DNA of 36,285 bases, from assembly GCA_018062725.1 (NCBI GenBank), contig JAGORP010000008.1:1-36285 (forward strand), in the 5' to 3' direction. Within the stretch, counting starts at the first letter, position 1; the number at the start of each line of letters is the position of its first letter. The notes under the pieces were generated by a model that saw only the letters and a list, made by a program, of their open reading frames with translations, did no database searches and had not been told where the DNA came from. The DNA is from Flavobacterium sp. (GTDB lineage Bacteria > Bacteroidota > Bacteroidia > Flavobacteriales > Flavobacteriaceae). This document shows, piece by piece, positions 16,374 through 26,191 of the stretch. The position numbers and the translations under genes are program-made.

Positions 16374-17603
16374 TTAATTTTCTTCTTTTTCGATGGCGTC
16401 TTCAAAATCCGGATACAAAAATTTATTATATGGAAAACGGGTAATGTGAATTTGACGTACCGATTCATATACTTTTTTTCGGAACTCTTCAAAATTTTCT
16501 TTTTCAGTCGCCGAAATAAACAAAGCGTTGTCTTCTCCTAGTTTACTCATCCACGTTTGTTTCCATTCTTCTAACGTGTAGTGTTTGGTCGTTTTTTCGG
16601 TCATTAAATCATCGGCATCGATGGTTAAGTGTTTGTAAGCATCAATTTTATTGAAAACCATAATGGTCGGCTTGTCGGCACTTTTAATGTCTTGTAAAAT
16701 TTGATTTACCGAAGCAATATGATCTTCAAATTCGGGATGTGAAATGTCTACGACATGAAGTAATAAATCGGCTTCACGAACTTCGTCCAAAGTACTTTTG
16801 AAAGAATCAACTAGTTGAGTTGGTAGTTTTCTGATGAATCCAACGGTATCCGACAATAAAAAAGGAAGGTTTTTAATGACCACTTTTCGAACGGTTGTGT
16901 CCAGTGTTGCGAATAATTTATTTTCGACAAATACTTCACTTTTCCCTACAGCATTCATTAAAGTAGATTTTCCAACATTGGTATACCCTACCAAAGCTAC
17001 ACGAACCATGGCGCCACGATTGCTTCTTTGGATGGATTGTTGTTTGTCGATTACTTTAATTTTTTCTTTCAATAAGGAAATACGATCACGAACAATACGA
17101 CGGTCAGTTTCAATTTCCGTTTCTCCAGGACCACGCATTCCAATTCCCCCACGTTGACGTTCCAAGTGTGTCCACATTCCAGATAATCTTGGCAATAAAT
17201 ATTGACATTGGGCTAATTCTACCTGGGTTCTAGCATAGGAAGTTTCTGCACGTTGCGCAAAAATATCAAGGATCAGATTGGTTCTGTCCAATACTTTGCA
17301 GTCTAATTCTCGTGTGATGTTTTTTTGTTGGGAAGGCGTAAGTTCATCGTCAAAAATGACTGTTGTAATTTGATTTTCTGCGATATAGGTTTTGATGTCT
17401 TCCAATTTACCGGTTCCTACAAAAGTCTTCGGATTGGGTTTGTCCATTTTTTGAGAAAAACGCTTAACGACTTCTCCACCAGCAGTATACGTCAAAAATT
17501 CTAACTCGTCTAAATACTCGTTTAGCTTTTCTTCGCTTTGTTGTTGCGTTACAATTCCAACAATAATTGTTTTTTCAAAATTATGTGCTACTTTTTCTAA
17601 CAT
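16374..17603 (-). CDS. hflX: Ribosome-associated GTPase HflX
   Basis: This 409-residue GTPase is known from other bacteria to bind the 50S subunit and split stalled ribosomes. The N-terminal HflX domain ends with the glycine-rich GGIGMRGPGETEIETDRR segment. G1 is GYTNVGKS (206-213), G3 is DTVGF (252-256) and G4 is NKID (318-321). Length and order are standard. It is divergent from the adhesin gene and has a minus-strand TAAATTTG box just upstream. Confidence 0.96.
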   Translation of the reverse strand: MLEKVAHNFEKTIIVGIVTQQQSEEKLNEYLDELEFLTYTAGGEVVKRFSQKMDKPNPKTFVGTGKLEDIKTYIAENQITTVIFDDELTPSQQKNITRELDCKVLDRTNLILDIFAQRAETSYARTQVELAQCQYLLPRLSGMWTHLERQRGGIGMRGPGETEIETDRRIVRDRISLLKEKIKVIDKQQSIQRSNRGAMVRVALVGYTNVGKSTLMNAVGKSEVFVENKLFATLDTTVRKVVIKNLPFLLSDTVGFIRKLPTQLVDSFKSTLDEVREADLLLHVVDISHPEFEDHIASVNQILQDIKSADKPTIMVFNKIDAYKHLTIDADDLMTEKTTKHYTLEEWKQTWMSKLGEDNALFISATEKENFEEFRKKVYESVRQIHITRFPYNKFLYPDFEDAIEKEEN

Positions 17604-17620
17604 CTTGCTTTTATGAATGG

Positions 17621-17628
17621 CAAATTTA
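17621..17628 (-). promoter_or_regulatory. Candidate promoter -7 box of hflX
   Basis: Minus-strand TAAATTTG matches TAnnTTTG, 17 bp upstream of the hflX ATG. Confidence 0.5.
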
Positions 17629-17650
17629 CAGAATAAAAGATGTAGTTAAT

Positions 17651-17673
17651 CGATAAAATCATACACTTTATCG
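17651..17673. promoter_or_regulatory. Inverted repeat in the hflX-adhesin divergent region
   Basis: CGATAAA (17651-17657) and TTTATCG (17667-17673) form a perfect 7-bp inverted repeat with a 9-bp spacer. It is 11 bp upstream of the candidate -7 box of the adhesin gene. A regulator site is possible. Confidence 0.35.
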
Positions 17674-17684
17674 GTAAAATAAAT

Positions 17685-17692
17685 TATTTTTG
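17685..17692 (+). promoter_or_regulatory. Candidate promoter -7 box of the adhesin operon
   Basis: TATTTTTG matches TAnnTTTG, 75 bp before the adhesin ATG. A near-palindrome TGACTATTTTGGTCA lies downstream at 17711-17725. Confidence 0.45.
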
Positions 17693-17767
17693 GCTATTTA
17701 TTAACAAAAATGACTATTTTGGTCAAGTTATACAAATAACTAACCTAACCAATGAATTTAATATAAT

Positions 17768-20700
17768 ATGAAAAAAATTACTTTTAGTTTTTTCATGATG
17801 ATTCTTCCTTTTTTAGGCTTTGCCCAAATAAATGAAGGATTTGAAGGAGCTACATTTCCACCCACAACACCTGGGAACTGGATTACAATGGACAATGGTA
17901 TCGGTACAGGTATCAGTTGGGCCGAAACAACAGACCTAACAAGAGTCAATACAGGAGCCAAAGCGGCGATAATGGATCGTGAAAATATTGGTGCAGGTAA
18001 TACTTCGATAGATTGGTTGGTGACGCCACAAATTACGGTGGCTGCTAACTCTCAGCTTCGATTTTTTACTCGCCAAACATTAACCGGGAATAATGGATCG
18101 GTATACGAAATACGTGTATCTACAGATCCAACCCAAACGAATCAAGCAGCCTATACTACTATTCAAACGTGGTCAGAGTCTACTTTGAATGCGACTTTTA
18201 ATGTTTATGAAGAGAAAACAGTAAGTTTAGCGGCTTATCCAGCTGGGACGCAGTTGTACATTGCTTTTGTTAAAACAAATTTTCAAGATACAGCTACAAC
18301 TGATGGGGACAGATGGTTAATTGATGACGCTAGAGTTGTTCAGCAATGTTTGGATCCTAACATATTAACCGTTGGAAACATTACACCGACTTCGGCTTTG
18401 CTAGGTTGGACAAACAACGGAACAGCAACACAGTGGGAAGTTGTAGTACAACCTTCTGGAACAGGGGTACCTACAGGCCCTGGAACATCCGTTACAACTA
18501 CTTCCTATAACTACTCACCTTTAACTCCAGGTACATTATATGAATTTTATGTTCGTGCCGATTGTGGTAGCGGAAATTACAGTCAATGGGCTGGACCAAT
18601 CAATTTTAATACTACGCCTGCAGGATCTATTTGTAGTGCGCCTATAAACATTACGGGGTTACCTTACAGTCATACGAGTAATACTAATTTATATGGTGAT
18701 GAGGTAGATACTATTCAAGGAGTAGCGCTTTGTGGGGCTACACCAACAACAACAAATTATTTACAAGGAGCTGAGGTTTTCTATTCTTATACAGCTACTT
18801 TTACTGGGAATATCACGGCTACTATGACGCCAGGTGGTGGTGCGGTTTCTTCGAGTTTATTTGTTTATAATGGATGTGGAAATTTTCCAGGGACATGTTT
18901 AGGAGGAGTTGCTAATACGGGTTCTGGACCTAGAATTATCCCAACCTTAGCTGTTACAGCTGGTCAAACTTATATATTTGTGATTTCCTCAAGTACTACG
19001 CCAGTAGCTGGAATTCCATATAATTTAATCATACAACAAAAATTCTGTGACCCGCCAACAACTTTGTCGGCTAATACGATAACCACAACTTCTGCCAATT
19101 TATCATGGGTAGGTCCAGCAGGAGCTACAACATGGGAAGTAGCTGTTCAAACAGCAGGTTCACCAATTCCAGCGGGATCAGGAACTTCTACAACCATTAA
19201 TACCAATTATCCAGCTACTGGATTAACTTCTGCAACGGCTTACCAATACTGGGTAAGAGCAGATTGCGGTGGTGGTTTGCTTAGCCCTTGGGCAGGACCC
19301 TTCTTATTCAATACGGAAACTTGTGAGGCTGCCGAAAAATGTAATTATATTTTCAGAATGACCGATTCTTTCGGAGACGGATGGAACGGAGCAAGAATGG
19401 AAATAAGACAAAATGGAATTGTTGTACAAACCATTGGAGCAACATTCACTACAGGTGCTGGACCTATAAATATTACGGTTCCTTTATGTGAAACATTACC
19501 AGTTGAATTATATTGGACCGTTCCAGGATCATTCCCTAGTGAAGTTGCAGTTGCCATAATTAACAATTTTGGTCAAACGATATTTACAAAACCTTCAGGA
19601 ACCGGTGCTGCGAGCACAACGACTCCTTTATATACAACAACTTTTGATTGTCAGACACCAGCGTGTTTAGAGCCAACGGCTTTAGTAGATACGTTGCCAA
19701 CAACTCAAGGAGCAACCTTAAACTGGAATCCAAATGGAGGAACATTGTGGGATATTTATGTAGTACCACAAAATCCGCCATCTCCACCACCAACAGCAGC
19801 AACAATACCAACGTTTGCGAATGTTTCAACACGACCTTTTGGTGTAACAGGGTTAAATCCGGATACTACTTATTTATATTATATTAGAACAGTTTGTGGA
19901 CCAGGTCAAAACAGTGTTTGGAGTGTTGTAGGTGATTTTACAACCTTACCAACTTGTTCTAGACCAACTACTTTAGTAACAACTATTGTAACTCCATTTA
20001 CGGCAATGGTTAACTGGACGCAACCAGCAAACCCTGGTGGAGGTACTGCTTCTACTTGGGAAGTAATTGTATTGCCTTGTGGATCTCCAGCACCTGGAGC
20101 TTTACCAAATCCAAACCCAAGCGGTGTAGTGACTTCGGTTAAACCGTATACATTTACAGGTTTAACACCAGTGACATGTTATAATTTTTATGTAAGAGCC
20201 GTATGTTCTTCAACAGATAGTAGTCCATGGTCAGTGGTTGGAACTTTTAATACACCTGATATAAATGATGAATGTATTAATTCGAAACCTGTTCCTGTAA
20301 ACCAGAATACCAATTGTACACAAACAGTATTTGGTACAGTAGCCGGAGCAACCGCTTCGCCACAAGCAAATACATGTGGAGCAACTGCAGATAATGATGA
20401 TGTTTGGTTCCATTTTACAGCAACAGCTACGACCCATTATATTTCGTTACTTGAAGCAGTAACTGCTGTAACGAGTCCTCAGTTCTATCCTAATACTGCC
20501 CCTGGAGGCCTTAACTATTCCCTATATAGAGGAAATGATTGTAATGCATTAACTCAAGTGAGTTGTAGAACGACCAATGGAGGAATGGAAACAGGTTTAA
20601 TAATTGGAGAAACGTATAAAATTAGAGTATATTCTCCAGGAACAGCAGCATCTACAAAAAGATTTGAAATTTGTGTAGGAACTAAAGTTATTTATTGCGA

Positions 20701-23227
20701 AAATTCAATTCCTGTTTGTGCGGTTAATGCTGTAGTTTTAAGAAATGATGTGGGTGTTCCTGCATTACCAAATCCAATTAGTGGATCTACAACAAATGAT
20801 GATGTGGGTTGTTTAGGATCGGCTCCATCTCCAACTTTTTATTATTTAACGGTGCAAACCAATGGTGATTACACCTACTTTATGGAACAAAGTACAGCAC
20901 CTGATTTTTCAAATCCTGCTACCAATGGTTTAGATGTAGATTACGTGACTTGGGGACCATTCCCTAATGTGGCTACAGCTTGTACTTCAATCACTGTTGG
21001 AAATACGCGTCCTTCACCGCTAGGGTGTAGTTTCTCGGCTGCCGATACAGAAACTTTTACCTTAAATGGCGCTATTGCTGGACAAGTATATGTAATCATG
21101 ATTACTAATTATACGACATCAAGTAGTTACCCAGGGAAACGTGGGTATATTAGAATTACCAGAACTTCTGGTCCTGCACCATTAGATTGTTGTCCATTTG
21201 CTGCTTTCTCGTATCCAGGCAATTTCTTTTGTAAAGATGGCGGAACTACAATTTCACCTACTATAGGAGTCGGATCTACAGCAGGAACATATTCAAGTAC
21301 ACCAGGATTAGTAATTAATTCAGTAACTGGAGTGATTGATATTGCGGCTAGCACCGTAGGAACTTATACCGTAACCAGTTTTATTCCTGGTACCGTAGAT
21401 TGTAATTCTTCTACTGCAACTTGGAGTATTACTATTTCCAATGCCGCTGCTGCAACAATTGCCTACAGTGCTCCTGCATTTTGTAGATCAATAACTACGG
21501 CTCAACCGGTGACTCAAACAGGAACAGCGGGTGGTTATTATTATGCAAACCCTGCAGGATTGACTATCAATTCTACGACAGGTGCTATTACACCAAGTAC
21601 TAGTTTAGCTGGAACCTATACTGTAAATTATAATGTATTTGTAGCGGGATGTCCTTCTGCTCCTTTTACAACTACTGTCACGATTACACAACCAGCAGTT
21701 GGTACATTTAATTATGGCGCTTTACCATATTGTCAAAATGCAACAAACCCATTACCAGTATTTACAGGTGGTGGAATTGCGGGAACATTCTCCTCAACCC
21801 CAGGTTTAGTAATTAACCCTACGACTGGTGAGATTGATTTATTCGCAAGTGCTATAGGGACATATACAGTTACTAATACCATAGCTGCTACTGGCGGATG
21901 TCCAAGCAGTACCTATACAGCAAGTATTACAATAACTGCAATGCCTATAGCGACCTTTGCTTATTCAAGTGCAACTTATTGTCAGAATTCTGTAAACCAG
22001 CTTCCTGTCTTTATTGGAGCAGGAGTGGCAGGAACCTTTACATCAACACCAGGATTGGTAATTAATTCGGTTACTGGAGAAATAGATGTTATGGCAAGTA
22101 CAGCAGGTACTTACACAATTACTAATACAATTCCACCAATAAATGGATGTAATCAGGTGGTAGAAACATTTACCATTACAATTAATCCAAACCCTGTAGC
22201 AACGTTAGTGTCATCGGATACAGATGCTACTATTTGTGACAACGAAATTGCAAGTACTACGATTTCGGTTGTACCAACAAACTTTGTAGTGACTGATGCT
22301 ACTTATGTTTGGACAGTAGGGGGAAGTGTAATTCCTGGAGCGACAGGAAGCCAGATTAATCCTACCGTTACAGGTACCTATGAAGTTATTATTACACTTA
22401 ATGGATGTACCAATGTAAGCCCTATCACCATGCCATTTACGGTTAATTTTGTGCCGGTATTTACCATTACTCCAACAAATGAAGTAAAATGTACAAATGA
22501 GGTAGCTACATTGACAGTTACTCCAACTAATTTTGCAGTAACAGATCCAAATGTAACGTATACATGGACATTATTAGGAGGAGGAATTCAGCCAAGTCCA
22601 AATAATACAAGTTCGATTTCAGTTACTGAGTTTGGTATTTATGAAGTGGTTGTTTCTAATTTTGGATGTTCTTCAACACACCAAATTGAAGTTTCATTAG
22701 ATACCGCTAATATTCCAATTACAACTACAGGACAATGTGAAGGCGTTAGTTATATAATTACCGCAAAACCATTTGAAAATTCGTATGATCCTGCTTCTGT
22801 TACTTATGTATGGACCAATGCGAATGGAGACGTTGTAGGAGGAAATAGAAATACTTTAAATGTTTCGCAACTAGGTATGTCGGCAAGTAGTTTCCCACAT
22901 ACATTCACGGTAACTATTACGACAATCCCTGATGGATGTATTGATACCCAAACGTTCCAAGTGGTGAGTACGCTTTGTATGATTCAAAAAGGAATTTCGC
23001 CTAACGGAGATGGTGATAATGAATTTTTCGATTTACAAGGTTTAGGTGTAAAACAATTGAGCATATTTAATAGATATGGTACCAAAGTGTATAGTTATGC
23101 CAATTACAGTAACCAATGGAAAGGACAATCAGATAAAGGTGATGCGCTTCCAGACGGAACGTATTATTTTGTCATTGAACAAAACGATGGGCAAAACAAA
23201 ACCGGTTGGATTTACATTAATAGATAA
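17768..23227 (+). CDS. Giant modular surface adhesin with T9SS type B sorting domain
   Basis: This 1819-residue protein is predicted to be exported by Sec and then carried to the cell surface by the type IX system. Domains in order: signal peptide (1-20, ending FAQ); choice-of-anchor-J-like beta domain (about 21-190); fibronectin type III-like modules starting near 194, 427, 633 and 730, with small beta domains between them; two further beta domains (about 833-1130); four related 82-85-residue repeats starting near F1147, A1232, F1314 and F1397; Ig-like PKD-type modules (about 1480-1735); and a gliding-motility-associated C-terminal domain (about 1738-1819, from GISPNGDGDNEFF to the end). The type B domain and the following porP-like gene mark it as a SprB-like secreted substrate. 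Whether it serves gliding, adhesion or polymer binding cannot be told. Confidence 0.92.
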   Translation: MKKITFSFFMMILPFLGFAQINEGFEGATFPPTTPGNWITMDNGIGTGISWAETTDLTRVNTGAKAAIMDRENIGAGNTSIDWLVTPQITVAANSQLRFFTRQTLTGNNGSVYEIRVSTDPTQTNQAAYTTIQTWSESTLNATFNVYEEKTVSLAAYPAGTQLYIAFVKTNFQDTATTDGDRWLIDDARVVQQCLDPNILTVGNITPTSALLGWTNNGTATQWEVVVQPSGTGVPTGPGTSVTTTSYNYSPLTPGTLYEFYVRADCGSGNYSQWAGPINFNTTPAGSICSAPINITGLPYSHTSNTNLYGDEVDTIQGVALCGATPTTTNYLQGAEVFYSYTATFTGNITATMTPGGGAVSSSLFVYNGCGNFPGTCLGGVANTGSGPRIIPTLAVTAGQTYIFVISSSTTPVAGIPYNLIIQQKFCDPPTTLSANTITTTSANLSWVGPAGATTWEVAVQTAGSPIPAGSGTSTTINTNYPATGLTSATAYQYWVRADCGGGLLSPWAGPFLFNTETCEAAEKCNYIFRMTDSFGDGWNGARMEIRQNGIVVQTIGATFTTGAGPINITVPLCETLPVELYWTVPGSFPSEVAVAIINNFGQTIFTKPSGTGAASTTTPLYTTTFDCQTPACLEPTALVDTLPTTQGATLNWNPNGGTLWDIYVVPQNPPSPPPTAATIPTFANVSTRPFGVTGLNPDTTYLYYIRTVCGPGQNSVWSVVGDFTTLPTCSRPTTLVTTIVTPFTAMVNWTQPANPGGGTASTWEVIVLPCGSPAPGALPNPNPSGVVTSVKPYTFTGLTPVTCYNFYVRAVCSSTDSSPWSVVGTFNTPDINDECINSKPVPVNQNTNCTQTVFGTVAGATASPQANTCGATADNDDVWFHFTATATTHYISLLEAVTAVTSPQFYPNTAPGGLNYSLYRGNDCNALTQVSCRTTNGGMETGLIIGETYKIRVYSPGTAASTKRFEICVGTKVIYCENSIPVCAVNAVVLRNDVGVPALPNPISGSTTNDDVGCLGSAPSPTFYYLTVQTNGDYTYFMEQSTAPDFSNPATNGLDVDYVTWGPFPNVATACTSITVGNTRPSPLGCSFSAADTETFTLNGAIAGQVYVIMITNYTTSSSYPGKRGYIRITRTSGPAPLDCCPFAAFSYPGNFFCKDGGTTISPTIGVGSTAGTYSSTPGLVINSVTGVIDIAASTVGTYTVTSFIPGTVDCNSSTATWSITISNAAAATIAYSAPAFCRSITTAQPVTQTGTAGGYYYANPAGLTINSTTGAITPSTSLAGTYTVNYNVFVAGCPSAPFTTTVTITQPAVGTFNYGALPYCQNATNPLPVFTGGGIAGTFSSTPGLVINPTTGEIDLFASAIGTYTVTNTIAATGGCPSSTYTASITITAMPIATFAYSSATYCQNSVNQLPVFIGAGVAGTFTSTPGLVINSVTGEIDVMASTAGTYTITNTIPPINGCNQVVETFTITINPNPVATLVSSDTDATICDNEIASTTISVVPTNFVVTDATYVWTVGGSVIPGATGSQINPTVTGTYEVIITLNGCTNVSPITMPFTVNFVPVFTITPTNEVKCTNEVATLTVTPTNFAVTDPNVTYTWTLLGGGIQPSPNNTSSISVTEFGIYEVVVSNFGCSSTHQIEVSLDTANIPITTTGQCEGVSYIITAKPFENSYDPASVTYVWTNANGDVVGGNRNTLNVSQLGMSASSFPHTFTVTITTIPDGCIDTQTFQVVSTLCMIQKGISPNGDGDNEFFDLQGLGVKQLSIFNRYGTKVYSYANYSNQWKGQSDKGDALPDGTYYFVIEQNDGQNKTGWIYINR
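21206..22205 (+). repeat. Four tandem 82-85-residue repeats inside the adhesin gene
   Basis: Units begin at about 21206, 21461, 21707 and 21956. Each carries an aromatic start, a cysteine about 8 residues in (YCQN in units 3 and 4), then G-x-AGTFSSTPGLVIN, TTG-x-I(D) and GTYTVTN. Units 3 and 4 are the most alike. The copies differ enough at the DNA level that slippage is not recent. Confidence 0.75.
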
Positions 23228-23239
23228 GTATAAAAAAGA

Positions 23240-23269
23240 AGTATAGTCTGTCTAAAAACAGACTATACT
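23240..23269 (+). other. Strong hairpin between the adhesin and porP-like genes
   Basis: AGTATAGTCTGT (23240-23251) and ACAGACTATACT (23258-23269) form a perfect 12-bp stem with a 6-base loop. Only CTTAT follows, not a T run, so full termination is doubtful. It lies 12 bp after the adhesin stop and 22 bp before the next start. It may act as a partial terminator or as an RNA stability or processing element. Confidence 0.7.
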
Positions 23270-23291
23270 CTTATAAAATAATAATTAAAAA

Positions 23292-24224
23292 ATGAGAAAA
23301 TTATTTTTCGTAACACTTGTTTCATTGGTTTCTTTTTTGGAAACTCAAGCACAGCAAGATCCTCATTATACACAGTACATGTATAATATGAATGTTATAA
23401 ATCCTGCGTATGCCGGTTCAAAAGAAAATTTAGCGATTGGTTTATTATACAGAAAGCAGTGGGTTGATATCGAAGATTCTCCAACCACATTTACTGCTAC
23501 AGGTCATTCACCCGTTGGAAAGAATGTTGGTTTAGGACTTTCTGCAATATCTGATAAAATTGGTCCCGTTACGGAAACCAATGTGTATGGAGATTTTTCA
23601 TATACCTTAAATTTAGGTGGTGAGCATCGATTAGCGATGGGTATTAAAGCCGGTGCTACGTTTCATAAAGTTGGTCTTTTTGATGAGGTTTATAATAATG
23701 TTCCTGATCCTAATGATCCTGCGTTTTCTGAAAACATTAGCAAAACCTATTTAAATATCGGTTCTGGATTGTTTTATTATACAAACAAATATTATTTAGC
23801 CTTTTCGGTTCCTAATATGTTAAAATCAAGACATTTAGACATTGTTAGATCAGGTCAAGATTTAAAATTTGGAACAGAAGCGTTGCATTACTTTTTTACG
23901 GGAGGTTATGTATTTCAATTGAATCCAAATTTAAAATTCAAACCATTTTTTATGGTAAAATCGGCGTTTAATGCGCCAACTTCTTTAGATGTATCAACCA
24001 ACTTTTTGTTTTTTGAAAAATTTGAATTGGGTGCCACGTATCGTTTACAAGATTCTTTTGGTGCTATGGTAAATTATAAAATAACAGACGGCTTACGTGT
24101 TGGCTATGCTTATGATCATATTGTTTCCGATTTGAAAGTAGCTACGCCATCTTCTCACGAAGTAATTTTATTGTTTGATTTGAATTTCCCTAAAAAAGTG
24201 TCGAGTTCTCCTCGTTATTTCTAA
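23292..24224 (+). CDS. PorP/SprF family type IX secretion outer membrane protein
   Basis: This 310-residue protein has a signal peptide (to about residue 20, ETQAQ). It also has the family opening QQDPHYTQYMYN, INPAYAGSKE, and LYRKQWVDIEDSPTTFT, followed by beta-strand-rich sequence of an outer membrane barrel. Members of this family pair with type B T9SS substrates; SprF is needed to export SprB in Flavobacterium johnsoniae. Its place directly after the giant type B adhesin suggests that it is that adhesin's dedicated partner. The next gene begins 11 bp after its stop. Confidence 0.93.
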   Translation: MRKLFFVTLVSLVSFLETQAQQDPHYTQYMYNMNVINPAYAGSKENLAIGLLYRKQWVDIEDSPTTFTATGHSPVGKNVGLGLSAISDKIGPVTETNVYGDFSYTLNLGGEHRLAMGIKAGATFHKVGLFDEVYNNVPDPNDPAFSENISKTYLNIGSGLFYYTNKYYLAFSVPNMLKSRHLDIVRSGQDLKFGTEALHYFFTGGYVFQLNPNLKFKPFFMVKSAFNAPTSLDVSTNFLFFEKFELGATYRLQDSFGAMVNYKITDGLRVGYAYDHIVSDLKVATPSSHEVILLFDLNFPKKVSSSPRYF

Positions 24225-24235
24225 TACAATTGAAG

Positions 24236-26104
24236 ATGAAAAAAATATATATTTCCTTAAGTTTTGTTTTAACTTTTTTTAGCGGTTATTCTCAAAACAA
24301 TGAAACAAAATCGGCTGATAAACTTTTTAAAAGCTATGAGTATGTAACAGCAGCTAAAGAGTATTTAAAATTGGTTGACAAACAAAAAGCCGATACATAC
24401 GTATACAAACAATTGGCAGATTGTTATTATAATGTGTTTAATGCAGTGGAGGCCGAAAAATGGTATGCTAAAACTATCGAAACCTCACAGGATGGTGAAA
24501 CGTATTTTCGTTACGCACAAATGCTAAAAGCAAACAAGAAATATGATGAGGCCAATGCCGTTATGGATAAATTTGCTGCCTTATCTCCAAATGATTCTCG
24601 TGCCAAAAATTATCTTGCTGAAAAAAATTATGTGTCTAGTTTGTCCAATCAAAAGAAATTATTTGATGTCAATTCGATCGAAATCAATAGTAAATATTCT
24701 GATTTTGGAGCGCTTCTTAACGGAAGTACACTATACCTTTCTTCCGCTAGAAACGAATCTAGAAAAAAATATGACTGGAATGGTCAGCCTAAATTAGATT
24801 TGTATAAAGTTGATTTTTCTGAAAATAAAGCCAATGGCGAAGTGACTTCTATCGATGATTTAAATACCAAATTTCATGAAGGACCTGCAGCTTTATCGGC
24901 GGATGGGAAGACCATTTATTTTACTAGAGAGAGTTTTTTCGAAAAAGATTTTGTAAAATCAGAGGACAAAAAAAATAAGTTTGGTAAAATGTACATTTTC
25001 AAAGCGATTAACAACAATGGAAAATGGGAAAATGTTACCGCTTTGCCATTTAATGGAAAAGAATTTAATACCTCTAACCCATCGTTAAGTAAAGATGGTT
25101 CGACATTATACTTTAATTCGGACAGAACTGGCGGAATTGGAGGTAATGATATTTGGAAAGTTGCGGTTAATGCCGATGGTACTTTTGGTACTCCTGAAAA
25201 TCTTGGTTCTGCTATTAACACGGAAGGCTCAGAACAATTTCCTTTTATTGCAGATGATCATACTTTGTATTTCTCTTCAAACGGAAATAAGAGTTTTGGT
25301 GGATTAGATGTTTTCTCTTTCGATTTGAAAACAAATAAAGTTGCCAACCTTGGGACTCCAGTCAATACTGAAAAAGATGATTTCGGATTTTCATTCAATC
25401 AAGATAAAAATGTTGCTTTCTTTTCAAGTAATAGAGAAGGCGGAAAAGGAGATGACGATATTTATCAAGCAACTCCAGTTTGTAATGTAGACTTATTGGC
25501 GACTGTTAAAAATGCTAAAACAGGTGAAGTACTTTCTCAGGCTACACTATCTTTTGTAGATGATAAAGGCGTTGTTGTGGCAAATGGAACTACTTCCGAT
25601 AACGGAAAAGCTACTTTCAACTTAGAATGTGATAAAGTATACACCGTTAATGCTGATCGTTATGGTTTTGTAAGCAATACAGTAACGATGCAAAAATCAA
25701 AAGGAGAAACACCGCTTGAAATTTTGTTAAATCCAACTGAAGCTATTGTTACGGAAACAGAAGTAATTCTTAATGATGTTTATTTCGAATTCAACAAAAG
25801 CAACATAACGCAATTAGGAGCCTTTGAATTAGACAAATTGGTGGATGTGATGAACAAGTACCCTAATATGGTTATTTCGGCTAAATCACACACCGATTCG
25901 CGTGGAAACGATAAATACAATCTAAACCTTTCGGAAAGAAGAGCTAAATCTACTGTTCAGTATGTAATTTCTAAAGGAATTGCTGCCGAAAGAATTTCAG
26001 GTCAAGGTATGGGAGAAACGTCTCCGAAAGTGGTTTGTGACCCTTGTTCTGAAGAGCAACACGCAACGAATCGTCGTTCGGAATTCTTGATTATTTCTAA
26101 ATAG
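24236..26104 (+). CDS. OmpA-family protein with TPR and PD40 repeats (PorE-like)
   Basis: This 622-residue protein is exported (signal peptide about 1-19, ending GYSQ). An N-terminal helical TPR-like region (about 22-130) is followed by PD40/WD40-like beta-propeller repeats (such as LSADGKTIYFTRE, LSKDGSTLYFNSDR, DHTLYFSSNG), a carboxypeptidase-regulatory-like beta domain (about 418-500), and a C-terminal OmpA domain (about 505-622) with TDSRGNDKYNLNLSERRA, the peptidoglycan-binding signature. This order is that of PorE-like proteins, which tether the T9SS or its substrates to the cell wall. The ATG at 24236 is preferred over a TTG two codons upstream. It completes the adhesin-PorP-OmpA trio. 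Confidence 0.93.
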   Translation: MKKIYISLSFVLTFFSGYSQNNETKSADKLFKSYEYVTAAKEYLKLVDKQKADTYVYKQLADCYYNVFNAVEAEKWYAKTIETSQDGETYFRYAQMLKANKKYDEANAVMDKFAALSPNDSRAKNYLAEKNYVSSLSNQKKLFDVNSIEINSKYSDFGALLNGSTLYLSSARNESRKKYDWNGQPKLDLYKVDFSENKANGEVTSIDDLNTKFHEGPAALSADGKTIYFTRESFFEKDFVKSEDKKNKFGKMYIFKAINNNGKWENVTALPFNGKEFNTSNPSLSKDGSTLYFNSDRTGGIGGNDIWKVAVNADGTFGTPENLGSAINTEGSEQFPFIADDHTLYFSSNGNKSFGGLDVFSFDLKTNKVANLGTPVNTEKDDFGFSFNQDKNVAFFSSNREGGKGDDDIYQATPVCNVDLLATVKNAKTGEVLSQATLSFVDDKGVVVANGTTSDNGKATFNLECDKVYTVNADRYGFVSNTVTMQKSKGETPLEILLNPTEAIVTETEVILNDVYFEFNKSNITQLGAFELDKLVDVMNKYPNMVISAKSHTDSRGNDKYNLNLSERRAKSTVQYVISKGIAAERISGQGMGETSPKVVCDPCSEEQHATNRRSEFLIISK

Positions 26105-26121
26105 TTTAAACATATAATCAC

Positions 26122-26153
26122 AAAAAAGGTCCCGCAACTGCGGGACCTTTTTG
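26122..26153. terminator. Bidirectional terminator between the ompA-like gene and fumarase
   Basis: AAAAAGGTCCCGC and GCGGGACCTTTTT form a perfect stem around AACT (26136-26139), flanked by A and T runs. It lies between two convergent genes and can serve both. Confidence 0.93.
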
Positions 26154-26191
26154 ATTTAATATAAGGCGTAATGTTCTAAAAATAAGAATAA

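Noticed and set aside
19584..19832. Open frames antisense to the adhesin gene
   Set aside because: They arise from the repetitive low-complexity coding sequence of the adhesin and have leucine-rich meaningless translations.
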